A stretch of 64,000 nt of DNA from Streptomyces sp. S.PNR 29 (GTDB taxonomy: Bacteria; Actinomycetota; Actinomycetes; Streptomycetales; Streptomycetaceae). The stretch spans positions 186,001-250,000 of the forward strand of contig NZ_JANUQM010000014.1 of the NCBI RefSeq assembly GCF_030386795.1, read 5' to 3'. Within the stretch, counting starts at the first letter, position 1. Each line of letters starts with the position of its first letter. The translations under genes and the position numbers were made by a program. Shown piece after piece: positions 9,162 through 17,357 of this stretch. The notes under the pieces were generated by a model that was given only the letters and a program-made list of their open reading frames with translations, did no database searches and was not told the origin of the DNA.

Positions 9162-10019
9162 CTACGGCACGCGCGCGATGAGGTACCGGAACACGTTCGG
9201 CATCCACACCGTCCCGTCCGGGCGCTGGTACGGGTGCAGGGCTTCCGTCAGCTCCTTGTCGACCTGCGCCTGGTCCGTCGCGGTGATCGCCGCGTCGAAC
9301 AGTCCCGTCGACTTCAGGCCGCGCACCGCGCTGTCGGTGTCGGCGTACCCGAAGGGGCACGCCACCCGGCCGGAACCGTCCGGCCTGAGGCCGACGCGCT
9401 GGGCGACATCCTCCAGGTCGTCGCGCAGGGCGAGGCGCCAGCTGCCCGTACTGCGCAGCGGATCGGCCAGCTTGGTGGCCACCCGCAGCACCGACGACGT
9501 GGCGCACCGTTCCGGCGGACCCCAGCCGGCCAGCACCACGGCCGCTCCCCGTGCGGCGAGCGGCACGGCCTCCGCCAGCAGCTCGCCCAGCCCCTCCGAG
9601 TCGCCCGCGAGGCACCCGATGGGCTCGAAGGCCGTCACCAGGGTGTACGCCGGTGTCTTGGGGGCGTCCGCGTCCCGGGGCGAGCCGTCGACGATCCGGG
9701 CCTCCGCACGCGCGCGCGTGCCCCACGCCTCGGGCAGCAGCCGCTCCCGCGCGAGGGCCAGGCGTTCCGGGAAGTACGAGTCGACACCGGTGACCGCGGC
9801 ACCCCGCGTGGCGGCCATCAGCAGGGCGAGCCCGGAACCGCAGCCCAGGCCCAGCAGCCGCGCACCACGGCCCACTTCCAGTCGCTCGTAGACGGCCTCG
9901 TAGAGCGGCACGAGCATGCGCTCCTGAATCTCGGACCAGTCACGCGCGCGTGCACGCAGGTCCACCCGGGGGGCGGCACCCGCGTGAGGTAGGTGCTGCC
10001 GCACGAGCGTTGGTGTCAT
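9162..10019 (-). CDS. SAM-dependent methyltransferase
   Basis: A 285-aa class I methyltransferase. Motif I is LLGLGCGSGLALLMAATRG (about residues 57-75), followed by TGVDSYFPE, whose acidic residue would bind the ribose of SAM. The substrate cannot be told from sequence. The ATG at 10019 (MTPTLVRQHLPHAG) is preferred. Five more codons are open upstream. It is divergent from proS, with about 200 bp between them. Confidence 0.8.
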   Translation of the reverse strand: MTPTLVRQHLPHAGAAPRVDLRARARDWSEIQERMLVPLYEAVYERLEVGRGARLLGLGCGSGLALLMAATRGAAVTGVDSYFPERLALARERLLPEAWGTRARAEARIVDGSPRDADAPKTPAYTLVTAFEPIGCLAGDSEGLGELLAEAVPLAARGAAVVLAGWGPPERCATSSVLRVATKLADPLRSTGSWRLALRDDLEDVAQRVGLRPDGSGRVACPFGYADTDSAVRGLKSTGLFDAAITATDQAQVDKELTEALHPYQRPDGTVWMPNVFRYLIARVP

Positions 10020-10217
10020 ATGTAAGCGCCCCAATCCGACGAGAGTTGCCGCTGTGCCGTGATTCCGTGGCCCCCGTACAGTGCGCTCGCACTCCCCGTA
10101 TGCCAGGAAACTCCGGGCTCGGCGTGGCGTCCAGTGGTAATGGGGGCCGGATTGCGGGATCCCCGCCCAAGTGACGAGATTTCACATTCCGGCAACCTGG
10201 GCCCGTACCATCGCGCC

Positions 10218-11633
10218 ATGGCCAAGGCACCCGTTCTCACGCCGCAGGCGGACGACTTCCCGCGCTGGTACCAGGACCTGATCAACAAGGCCGAGCTGGC
10301 CGACAACGGGCCGGTGCGCGGCACCATGGTCATCCGGCCGTACGGGTACGGGCTGTGGGAGCGGATGCAGCAGGAGATGGACGCCCGCATCAAGGAGGCG
10401 GGCGCCTCGAACGCCTACTTCCCGCTGTTCATCCCGCAGGCCTACCTGACGAAGGAGGCCGAGCACGTCGAGGGCTTCGCCCCCGAGCTCGCCGTCGTCA
10501 CGCACGGCGGCGGCAAGGAGCTGGAGGAGCCGGTCGTGGTCCGGCCCACCTCCGAGACGATCATCAACGACTACTTCTCCAAGTGGGTGCAGAGCTACCG
10601 CGACCTGCCGCTGCTGATCAACCAGTGGGCGAACGTGGTGCGCTGGGAGATGCGCCCGCGCGTGTTCCTGCGGACGACGGAGTTCCTCTGGCAGGAGGGC
10701 CACACCGCCCACGCCACCTACGAGGACGCCCGGGACTACGCCGCGTACATTCACAAGGAGGTGTACGCCGACTTCATGGTCGACGTCCTCGGCATCGACG
10801 TGGTGCTGGGCCGCAAGACCGCGAGCGAGCGCTTCGCCGGCGCCATCAACACCCTCACCCTGGAGGCGATGATGGGCGACGGCAAGGCCCTGCAGATGGG
10901 CACCAGCCATGAGCTGGGGCAGAACTTCGCCAAGGCCTTCCACACCCGGTACCTGTCGAAGGACGGCCGGCAGGAGTACGTCTGGCAGACCTCCTGGGGT
11001 TCCTCCACCCGCATGGTGGGGGGCCTGATCATGGCGCACGGCGACGACAGCGGATTGCGGGTGCCGCCGCGCCTGGCGCCGGTCCAGGCGGTCGTCCTCG
11101 CCGTCAAGGGCGACGACGCGGTTGTGGCCAAGGTCCGTGAGACCGGCGACCGGCTCAGGGCGGCGGGCGTCCGCGTCCAGGTCGACGACCGCACGGACAC
11201 GCCGTTCGGGCGCCGAGCCGTCGACTGGGAGCTCAAGGGCGTGCCCGTGCGGGTCGAGGTCGGGCCCCGTGATCTGGAGAGCGGCACGGCGATGCTGGCG
11301 CGGCGCATCGCAGGAGGCAAGGAGCCGGTCCCCCTGGACTCCCTGGTGTCGCGGCTGCCGGAGATCCTCGACGAGGACCAGGCGCTGCTGCTGCGGCAGT
11401 CCCGCGAACGCCGCGAGTCCCGTACGTCGGACGTGTCGACCGTCGAGGAGGCCGTGGAGGCCGCCACCGCCGGCAACTGGGCGCGCATCCCCTGGGCGCT
11501 GCTCGGCGAGGAGGGCGAGGCCAGGCTGGCCGAGCAGGCGGTGACCGTACGGTGTCTGGTCGCCGAGGACGGGTCGGTGCCCGACGCCGACGACGCGCCC
11601 GGTAACGTCGCGGTCGTCGCGCGCGCTTACTGA
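10218..11633 (+). CDS. proS: Prolyl-tRNA synthetase, archaeal/eukaryal type
   Basis: A 471-aa class II synthetase. Motif 2 is around NVVRWEMRPRVFLRTTEFLWQ split by catalytic Arg residues, TETI-type proline-pocket sequence is in VRPTSETIINDYF, and the anticodon-binding domain follows. The editing insertion of the long bacterial form is absent. The protein ends in Tyr (ARAY), as archaeal/eukaryal-type ProRS often does. This may be a second isoform beside a bacterial-type proS elsewhere, but that cannot be seen here. The ATG at 10218 fits the start of the family. The frame is open further upstream. Confidence 0.92.
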   Translation: MAKAPVLTPQADDFPRWYQDLINKAELADNGPVRGTMVIRPYGYGLWERMQQEMDARIKEAGASNAYFPLFIPQAYLTKEAEHVEGFAPELAVVTHGGGKELEEPVVVRPTSETIINDYFSKWVQSYRDLPLLINQWANVVRWEMRPRVFLRTTEFLWQEGHTAHATYEDARDYAAYIHKEVYADFMVDVLGIDVVLGRKTASERFAGAINTLTLEAMMGDGKALQMGTSHELGQNFAKAFHTRYLSKDGRQEYVWQTSWGSSTRMVGGLIMAHGDDSGLRVPPRLAPVQAVVLAVKGDDAVVAKVRETGDRLRAAGVRVQVDDRTDTPFGRRAVDWELKGVPVRVEVGPRDLESGTAMLARRIAGGKEPVPLDSLVSRLPEILDEDQALLLRQSRERRESRTSDVSTVEEAVEAATAGNWARIPWALLGEEGEARLAEQAVTVRCLVAEDGSVPDADDAPGNVAVVARAY

Positions 11634-11675
11634 GGTACGGACCTCGCGACGGAGCACGACCGAAACGCCTCTTGC

Positions 11676-11696
11676 GCACCTGCGGACGACAGGTGC
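11676..11696 (+). terminator. Probable terminator after proS
   Basis: Perfect 7-nt arms GCACCTG/CAGGTGC with a 7-nt loop, 43 nt past the proS stop. A second small hairpin, GGCCC-GAAA-GGGCC, lies at 11737-11750. Nothing else was recognised in the 11634-11947 gap. Confidence 0.5.
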
Positions 11697-11947
11697 CCCG
11701 GCGCGTGACACGGCGTACGGGCCGGTCAAGAGGGGCGGCCCGAAAGGGCCTCGGTTGAGGGTGGTGGCGGGAGACGGGTGGGCGTACATGACACTACGCA
11801 CCACCTTGGTAGGAGCTGTGCGGCTTCTCCGCAGATCAGCGCACCCGCCCTCGTCGGGACGCATCAGCGGCAACTGACGGGTACGTGCAAATTATTTGGG
11901 ATGCCCCGGAATCGGAACACAGCGGCACCCCGGCTCGTTGTCATTAC

Positions 11948-12550
11948 GTGAGCACGACACAGACACCACCTGTTCTCGCCGCAGAGCTGGCGCAGGCGTG
12001 GGCCGACATTCAGCGGTACCACCCCGAGCTGCCCGATCTTGCCGCGCCAGAGTCCCTGATCGGGGAGTCGTCGTCCGCGTGCGGTCACGAGCTCTCCTTC
12101 GAACGACTGCTCCATGAGGCAGTCCATGGCATCGCCGCCGCGCGCGGCGTCCGCGACACCTCCCGTGCCGGCCGCTACCACAACCGCAGATTCCTCGCGA
12201 TCGCCGAGGAGCTGGGCCTGGACCACCCCGAGGAACCGCACCCCAGCAGCGGCTTCTCGCTGGTCACGCTCACCCCCGAGGCGAAGCGCCGCTACCGCCC
12301 GACCATGGAGCGCCTGCAGCGCGCCCTGAAGGCGCACATGGCAGCCACGTCCGCCGACACCGCCAAGAGCTTCCGGGGCCCGGCGGCCCGTCACGGCTCC
12401 TCCGGGGGCGGTGTGCGGGTGAAAGCGGTCTGCGACTGCGGCCGCAATGTGCGCGTCGTTCCCTCGGTCCTGGCCCAGGCCCCGATCGTCTGCGGCGGCT
12501 GCGGCAAGCCGTTCCGCATCCCGGAGGTCGTGGGCGCGGGGGCGCGCTGA
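11948..12550 (+). CDS. SprT-like/HExxH-variant zinc protein with C-terminal zinc ribbon
   Basis: A 200-aa protein with the motif HEAVHGIAAARG (about residues 55-66), followed by a GRYHNRRFLAIAEELGL segment. This is the arrangement of SprT-like metalloprotein folds, where the HEAVH histidines and a later His bind zinc. The C-terminus has a CDCG...CGGCG zinc ribbon. This actinobacterial family lies near rpsP in streptomycetes and has no established function that I know of. GTG 11948 is chosen because it follows an open, non-conserved stretch and starts a typical VSTTQTPPVL leader. Confidence 0.65.
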   Translation: MSTTQTPPVLAAELAQAWADIQRYHPELPDLAAPESLIGESSSACGHELSFERLLHEAVHGIAAARGVRDTSRAGRYHNRRFLAIAEELGLDHPEEPHPSSGFSLVTLTPEAKRRYRPTMERLQRALKAHMAATSADTAKSFRGPAARHGSSGGGVRVKAVCDCGRNVRVVPSVLAQAPIVCGGCGKPFRIPEVVGAGAR

Positions 12551-12871
12551 CGCCCGTGCGGGCACCGGCATCTCGTGGCTGCCGGTCGAGTACGGGGCGC
12601 TCGGGTGCCGTCGGTGACGGCACCCCGTCGCGCCGGGCTGCGCACCCGACGCAGGTCACCTCCACGCCGGGTGCCGCTCGACCCTGCCCAGCGCACGCCC
12701 CCTCGGTCCGGAGCGACCCGCAGGGTATGGCACAATGGCTAGCTGTACTCGACAGCCGCACAGGACCCCTCTCTCCTCCGGCTGACGCGTCCATCGGGCA
12801 CTCGGGTACCGCAACCCCACGCGGCCATCTCGCCGTGCCCAACCACGTCAAATCCAGGAGAACCCACTCCC
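12551..12871 (+). promoter_or_regulatory. Leader/promoter region of the rpsP operon
   Basis: About 320 bp without a supported CDS. It should hold the promoter of the rpsP-KH-rimM-trmD-rplS operon. A candidate -10-like area is around GGCACAATGGCTAGCTGTAC (12728-12747). The ribosome binding site CAGGAG precedes the GTG of rpsP. No clear leader structure could be assigned. Confidence 0.35.
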
Positions 12872-13300
12872 GTGGCAGTCAAGATCAAGCTGAAGCGTCT
12901 GGGCAAGATCCGTTCGCCTCACTACCGCATCGTCGTCGCCGACTCCCGTACCCGCCGTGACGGCCGGGCCATCGAGGAGATCGGCAAGTACCACCCGACG
13001 TACAACCCGTCGGTGATGGAGGTCGACTCCGAGCGCGTGGCGTACTGGCTCTCCGTGGGCGCCCAGCCCACCGAGCCCGTGCTCGCCATCCTGAAGAAGA
13101 CCGGCGACTGGCAGAAGTTCAAGGGCGAGCCCGCCCCGGCTCCGCTGCTGACGGCGGCCGAGAAGCCCGCGCGTCCGTCGTTCGAGGCTCTCGGTGGCGA
13201 CGACGAGGGCAAGGGTGAGGCGATCACCCAGAAGAAGAAGGCTGAGAAGAAGGACGAGGCCGCCGCTGAGTCCTCTTCGTCTGAGTCGACCGAGGCCTGA
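12872..13300 (+). CDS. rpsP: 30S ribosomal protein S16
   Basis: A 142-aa protein beginning MAVKIKLKRLGKIRSPHYRI with the S16 body in the first 85 residues. The rest is an acidic/lysine-rich tail (EKKAEKKDEAAAESSSSEST-like), a common actinobacterial extension. S16 assembles the 5' domain of the 30S subunit. It is first in an operon with KH protein, rimM, trmD and rplS. The GTG at 12872 follows a good CAGGAG site. Confidence 0.97.
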   Translation: MAVKIKLKRLGKIRSPHYRIVVADSRTRRDGRAIEEIGKYHPTYNPSVMEVDSERVAYWLSVGAQPTEPVLAILKKTGDWQKFKGEPAPAPLLTAAEKPARPSFEALGGDDEGKGEAITQKKKAEKKDEAAAESSSSESTEA

Positions 13301-13302
13301 GC

Positions 13303-13542
13303 ATGCTCGAGGAGGCTCTCGAGCACCTCGTGAAGGGCATCGTCGACAACCCTGACGATGTGCAGGTCGCCTCGCGCAACCTGCGCCGCGGGCGTGTGCT
13401 CGAGGTCCGGGTCCACCCGGACGACCTCGGCAAGGTGATCGGCCGCAACGGCCGCACCGCACGCGCTCTGCGTACCGTCGTGGGCGCCATCGGCGGCCGC
13501 GGTGTCCGTGTCGACCTCGTCGACGTGGACCACGTTCGCTGA
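13303..13542 (+). CDS. khpA: KhpA-type KH-domain RNA-binding protein
   Basis: A 79-aa single KH domain with the RNA-binding loop GRNG inside VIGRNGRTARALRT. It starts 2 bp after the rpsP stop. Homologues in Gram-positive bacteria bind RNA and affect cell division and translation. The position between rpsP and rimM is conserved. Confidence 0.93.
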   Translation: MLEEALEHLVKGIVDNPDDVQVASRNLRRGRVLEVRVHPDDLGKVIGRNGRTARALRTVVGAIGGRGVRVDLVDVDHVR

Positions 13543-13560
13543 CGCATCGCAGCACCGGCT

Positions 13561-13596
13561 CGGGCCGGGGAGGGCCGCAGGGCCGTCCCCGGCCCG
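13561..13596 (+). terminator. Hairpin between the KH gene and rimM (attenuator or terminator)
   Basis: Sixteen-nt arms (13561-13576 and 13581-13596, one mismatch) with the loop GCAG. It stands inside the operon, so it could cut down read-through into rimM-trmD, which are needed in smaller amounts than S16. Confidence 0.7.
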
Positions 13597-13635
13597 ACGT
13601 CGTACGGCCGGTCGTAAGACAGGAGATCTTCACAA

Positions 13636-14181
13636 GTGCAGCTGGTAGTCGCACGGATCGGCCGCGCCCACGGCATCAAGGGCGAGGTCACCGTCGAGGT
13701 ACGTACCGACGAGCCCGAACTCAGGCTCGCCCCTGGCGCCGTCCTGGCCACCGACCCGGCCTCCATCGGACCGCTGACCATCGAGACCGGCCGTGTCCAC
13801 AGCGGCCGCCTCCTGCTGCGCTTCGAAGGCGTGCGCGACCGCACCGCGGCCGAGGCGCTGCGCAACACCCTCCTGATCGCCGAGGTGGACCCGGACGAGC
13901 TGCCCGAGGAAGAGGACGAGTACTACGACCACCAGCTGATCGATCTGGACGTGGTCACCAAGGACGGCGTCGAGGTCGGCCGCATCACCGAGATCTCGCA
14001 TCTGCCCTCCCAGGACCTCTTCATCGTCGAGCGGCCGGACGGCAGCGAGGTGTTCGTGCCGTTCGTGGCGGACATCGTCACCGAGATCGACCTGGAGGAG
14101 CAGCGGGCGGTCATCGACCCGCCGCCCGGACTCATCGACGACCGCGCCGAGATCGCCTCCTCCAGGGATGACAGCGCATGA
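13636..14181 (+). CDS. rimM: RimM, 16S rRNA processing/30S maturation factor
   Basis: A 181-aa RimM starting MQLVVARIGRAHGIKGEVTV, with the PRC-barrel half after about residue 95 (YYDHQLIDLDV, SQDLFIVERPDGSEVFVPFV). RimM binds S19 and helps mature the 30S head. Start is GTG 13636 after AGGAG. The stop overlaps the trmD start (ATGA at 14178). Confidence 0.95.
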   Translation: MQLVVARIGRAHGIKGEVTVEVRTDEPELRLAPGAVLATDPASIGPLTIETGRVHSGRLLLRFEGVRDRTAAEALRNTLLIAEVDPDELPEEEDEYYDHQLIDLDVVTKDGVEVGRITEISHLPSQDLFIVERPDGSEVFVPFVADIVTEIDLEEQRAVIDPPPGLIDDRAEIASSRDDSA

Positions 14182-15011
14182 GGCTCGACGTCGTCACGAT
14201 CTTCCCCGAGTACCTGGAACCGCTGAACGTCTCCCTCGTCGGGAAGGCACGCGCGCGTGGACAGCTGAATGTGCACGTGCACGACCTGCGCTCCTGGACG
14301 TACGACCGGCACAACACCGTCGACGACACCCCGTACGGCGGCGGTCCCGGCATGGTCATGAAGACCGAGCCATGGGGAGACGCACTGGACTCCGTCCTGG
14401 CGGACGGCTACGAAACGGGCTCCCACGAGCCCGCTCTCATCGTCCCCACCCCCAGCGGTCGCCCGTTCACCCAGGAACTCGCCGTCGCGCTCTCCGAGCG
14501 CCCCTGGCTGATCTTCACGCCCGCCCGCTACGAGGGCATCGACCGCCGCGTCATCGACGAGTACGCGACCCGGATACCGGTGTACGAGGTCTCCATCGGC
14601 GACTACGTCCTCGCCGGCGGCGAGGCGGCCGTCCTCGTCGTCACCGAGGCCGTGGCACGGCTGCTGCCCGGTGTCCTGGGCAACGCCGAGTCCCACCGGG
14701 ACGACTCCTTCGCCCCCGGGGCCATGGCCAACCTCCTGGAGGGGCCCGTCTACACCAAGCCGCCCGAGTGGCGCGGCCGCGGGATCCCGGAGGTGCTGCT
14801 CAGCGGCCACCACGGGAAGATCGCCCGCTGGCGGCGCGACGAGGCCCTCAGGCGTACGACGGCCCACCGGCCCGACCTCATCGAGAGCTGCGACCCCAAG
14901 GCCTTCGACAAGAAGGACCGCGAGATGCTCTCGATCCTGGGCTGGGAACCGGACCCGGAGGGGGAGCGGTACGGCCGATTTTGGCGCAGGACGGACGGCG
15001 TGGAAGAATAG
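14178..15011 (+). CDS. trmD: TrmD, tRNA (guanine-N1)-methyltransferase
   Basis: A 277-aa SPOUT methyltransferase making m1G37 in tRNAs. Visible motifs are GGGPGMVMK and the trefoil-knot sequence EVSIGDYVLAGGEAA, with the catalytic-region sequence ARYEGIDRRV. Translational coupling to rimM is by a 4-bp overlap. An essential gene in most bacteria. Confidence 0.97.
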   Translation: MRLDVVTIFPEYLEPLNVSLVGKARARGQLNVHVHDLRSWTYDRHNTVDDTPYGGGPGMVMKTEPWGDALDSVLADGYETGSHEPALIVPTPSGRPFTQELAVALSERPWLIFTPARYEGIDRRVIDEYATRIPVYEVSIGDYVLAGGEAAVLVVTEAVARLLPGVLGNAESHRDDSFAPGAMANLLEGPVYTKPPEWRGRGIPEVLLSGHHGKIARWRRDEALRRTTAHRPDLIESCDPKAFDKKDREMLSILGWEPDPEGERYGRFWRRTDGVEE

Positions 15012-15145
15012 GTCGCTGTTGTGCGTCCGTCCGGCGTGCGCCCCTGCCACAGGGGGAGACGACGTCCGTCCCGACCCGCACAACCCTGATCCGAACGCCT
15101 AGTTCCCGTTGATGACCTGTGGCATCAGCGAAGAAAGCAGACGAA

Positions 15146-15496
15146 ATGTCTCACCTGCTCGACACCGTCGACGCCGCGTCGCTGCGCAGCGACGTCCCGG
15201 CCTTCCGCCCGGGTGACACCGTCAACGTCCATGTCCGCGTCATCGAGGGCAACCGCTCCCGTGTGCAGCAGTTCAAGGGTGTGGTGATTCGCCGACAGGG
15301 TTCCGGCGTCCGCGAGACCTTCACGGTCCGCAAGGTCTCCTTCTCCGTCGGCGTCGAGCGCACCTTCCCGGTGCACACCCCGATCGTCGAGAAGATCGAG
15401 CTCGTCACCAAGGGTGACGTCCGCCGTGCCAAGCTGTACTACCTGCGCGAGCTGCGCGGCAAGGCCGCGAAGATCAAGGAGAAGCGCGAGAACTGA
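15146..15496 (+). CDS. rplS: 50S ribosomal protein L19
   Basis: A 116-aa L19 starting MSHLLDTVDAASLRSDVPAF. It contains RIGDTV-like GDTVNVHVRVIEGNRSRVQQ and the L19 signature around VRRAKLYYLRELRGKAAK. It helps form the subunit interface. The ATG at 15146 is chosen over a GTG nine codons upstream because it matches the family start. Confidence 0.96.
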   Translation: MSHLLDTVDAASLRSDVPAFRPGDTVNVHVRVIEGNRSRVQQFKGVVIRRQGSGVRETFTVRKVSFSVGVERTFPVHTPIVEKIELVTKGDVRRAKLYYLRELRGKAAKIKEKREN

Positions 15497-15556
15497 GCGC
15501 TTCCGGGGGTTCTTCCTCGCCGGGTCCACAGGGGCGCCGGATAGCATCTGGCCCCG

Positions 15557-16273
15557 ATGGACACCGAAGCACAGCCGACGGAACGCGACCGCTCCTCCCT
15601 CCCTTCCGAACCCGAGGACACCTCGGGCCCGGAGGGACCGGAGGGACGGTCGCGTTTCGCGTTGGTGGCGCGGATCACGGACTGGCTGCCGGGTGGGCGG
15701 ATCTCCCTGAGTCTGCTGGTCTGCCTGCTGTTTTTGCTGATCCTCAACACGTTCGTGGTGAAACCATTCCAGATTCCCAGCGGATCCATGGAGAACGGAT
15801 TGAGGATCGGTGACCGCGTTCTCGTAAATAGGTTGGCGTACCGTTTCGGAGCCGAGCCGCAGCGCGGTGACGTGGTTGTGTTCGACGGCACTGGGTATTT
15901 CGGGGACGCCGACTACATCAAACGCGTTGTCGGTGTGGGCGGAGACCACGTGGTCTGCTGTGACCAGGAGGGGAGGATCCAGGTGAACGGCCGGTCGGTC
16001 GACGAGTCGACCTTCCTGCACCCCGGCGACAGCCCGTCCACGGTGCGCTTCGACGTCGTCGTGCCCGACGGCACCCTGTTCGTCCTCGGCGATCACCGCA
16101 GCGACTCCAGCGACTCGCGCGACCATCTGGGCTCACCGGGCGGCGGCATGATCCCCGTCGCCGAGGTCATCGGCCGCGCCGACTGGATCGTATGGCCCCT
16201 CGGCCACGCCACCCGTCTGCACCGCCCCGACGCCTACGCGCGCGTGCCGGTACCGGAGGGCGCCCATGGGTAA
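15557..16273 (+). CDS. sipW: SipW, type I signal peptidase
   Basis: A 238-aa signal peptidase I with one N-terminal transmembrane helix (about residues 47-66). The Ser/Lys dyad is visible as Ser77 in IPSGSM and Lys122 in YIKRVVGVGGD. The C-terminal box GDHRSDSSDSRDHLG is also present. It cleaves Sec and Tat signal peptides at the outer membrane face. First of four sip genes in tandem, a streptomycete hallmark. It overlaps sipX by 8 bp. Confidence 0.94.
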   Translation: MDTEAQPTERDRSSLPSEPEDTSGPEGPEGRSRFALVARITDWLPGGRISLSLLVCLLFLLILNTFVVKPFQIPSGSMENGLRIGDRVLVNRLAYRFGAEPQRGDVVVFDGTGYFGDADYIKRVVGVGGDHVVCCDQEGRIQVNGRSVDESTFLHPGDSPSTVRFDVVVPDGTLFVLGDHRSDSSDSRDHLGSPGGGMIPVAEVIGRADWIVWPLGHATRLHRPDAYARVPVPEGAHG

Positions 16274-17357
16274 CCGCGGCAAACCGCGCGGCGTGCCCAG
16301 CAGTGCCGCGGACAACCTGCTGCCCACCGGTGCGCGGCGTGCCGCCGGTCCGGCCGGCGGTCGCACCCGTGCCGAGCGGCGCAAGCTCCAGCGCAAGGTC
16401 AAGAGACGTCGTCGGCGCAGTGCCGTCAAGGAGATCCCCCTCCTCGTCGGCGTCGCCGTCCTCATAGCCCTCGTGCTGAAGACGTTCCTCGTCCAGGCCT
16501 TCGTGATTCCGTCGGGCTCCATGGAGCAGACGATCCAGATCGGCGACCGGGTCCTGGTCGACAAGCTCACCCCCTGGTTCGGCTCCAAGCCTCAGCGCGG
16601 GGACGTCGTCGTGTTCAAGGACCCCGGCGGCTGGCTGCAGGACGAGCAGACCACCCAGAAGGACGATCCCGTGGTCGTCAAGCAGGTCAAGGAAGGGCTC
16701 ACCTTCATCGGCCTGCTGCCGTCCGAGGACGAGCAGGACCTGATCAAGCGGGTCGTCGGCGTCGGCGGCGACCACGTGAAGTGCTGCGACGCACAGGGGC
16801 GGGTGACCGTCAACGGTGTCCCCCTGGACGAGGGGGCCTACCTGTACCCCGGCAACGCCCCGTCCGCCACGCCGTTCGACATCACCGTCCCCCAGGGCCG
16901 GCTGTGGGTGATGGGCGACCACCGGGCCAACTCCGCCGACTCCCGCGCGCATCAGGACACCGACTACGGCGGCACGGTCTCCGAGGACGAGGTGGTGGGA
17001 CGGGCCATGGTGATCGCCTGGCCGTTCAACCACTGGACTACGCTGGAGGAGCCGAACACATACGCCTCCGTGTCCGACTCGGCCTCCGGGTCGACCGCTG
17101 CTCCCCGGCTGTCGCATAGGGTTGCCTCCGACGATCCGAACGGAACGATCCAGCTCCCGAGCCCTGCGGAACTCCCGCTCGTTATGGGAGTGGTGGGCCT
17201 GCGCCGGATCCGGGGCAGGCGGCGGCACAGAGTAAGGAGTTGGCGTGGGGGATGTTGCGGTTGGCGCACGATCCGGACACGACGGCGAGGAACACCGCGG
17301 ACGCCCCGTGGAAGCGGCTGCCCCGGCCGCGGACAGCGCCGTGACCTCAGGGAGTGA
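16266..17357 (+). CDS. sipX: SipX, type I signal peptidase
   Basis: A 363-aa signal peptidase I with a basic N-terminus and one N-terminal helix. The catalytic Ser is in IPSGSMEQ and Lys in DLIKRVVGVGGD, with box E as GDHRANSADSRAH. An insertion between the two catalytic motifs holds about 40 extra residues. The tail after PLVMGVVGLRRIRG is very Arg-rich and runs 113 bp into sipY, so the true C-terminus may be shorter if a sequencing or real frameshift lies near 17200. Confidence 0.9.
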   Translation: MGNRGKPRGVPSSAADNLLPTGARRAAGPAGGRTRAERRKLQRKVKRRRRRSAVKEIPLLVGVAVLIALVLKTFLVQAFVIPSGSMEQTIQIGDRVLVDKLTPWFGSKPQRGDVVVFKDPGGWLQDEQTTQKDDPVVVKQVKEGLTFIGLLPSEDEQDLIKRVVGVGGDHVKCCDAQGRVTVNGVPLDEGAYLYPGNAPSATPFDITVPQGRLWVMGDHRANSADSRAHQDTDYGGTVSEDEVVGRAMVIAWPFNHWTTLEEPNTYASVSDSASGSTAAPRLSHRVASDDPNGTIQLPSPAELPLVMGVVGLRRIRGRRRHRVRSWRGGCCGWRTIRTRRRGTPRTPRGSGCPGRGQRRDLRE

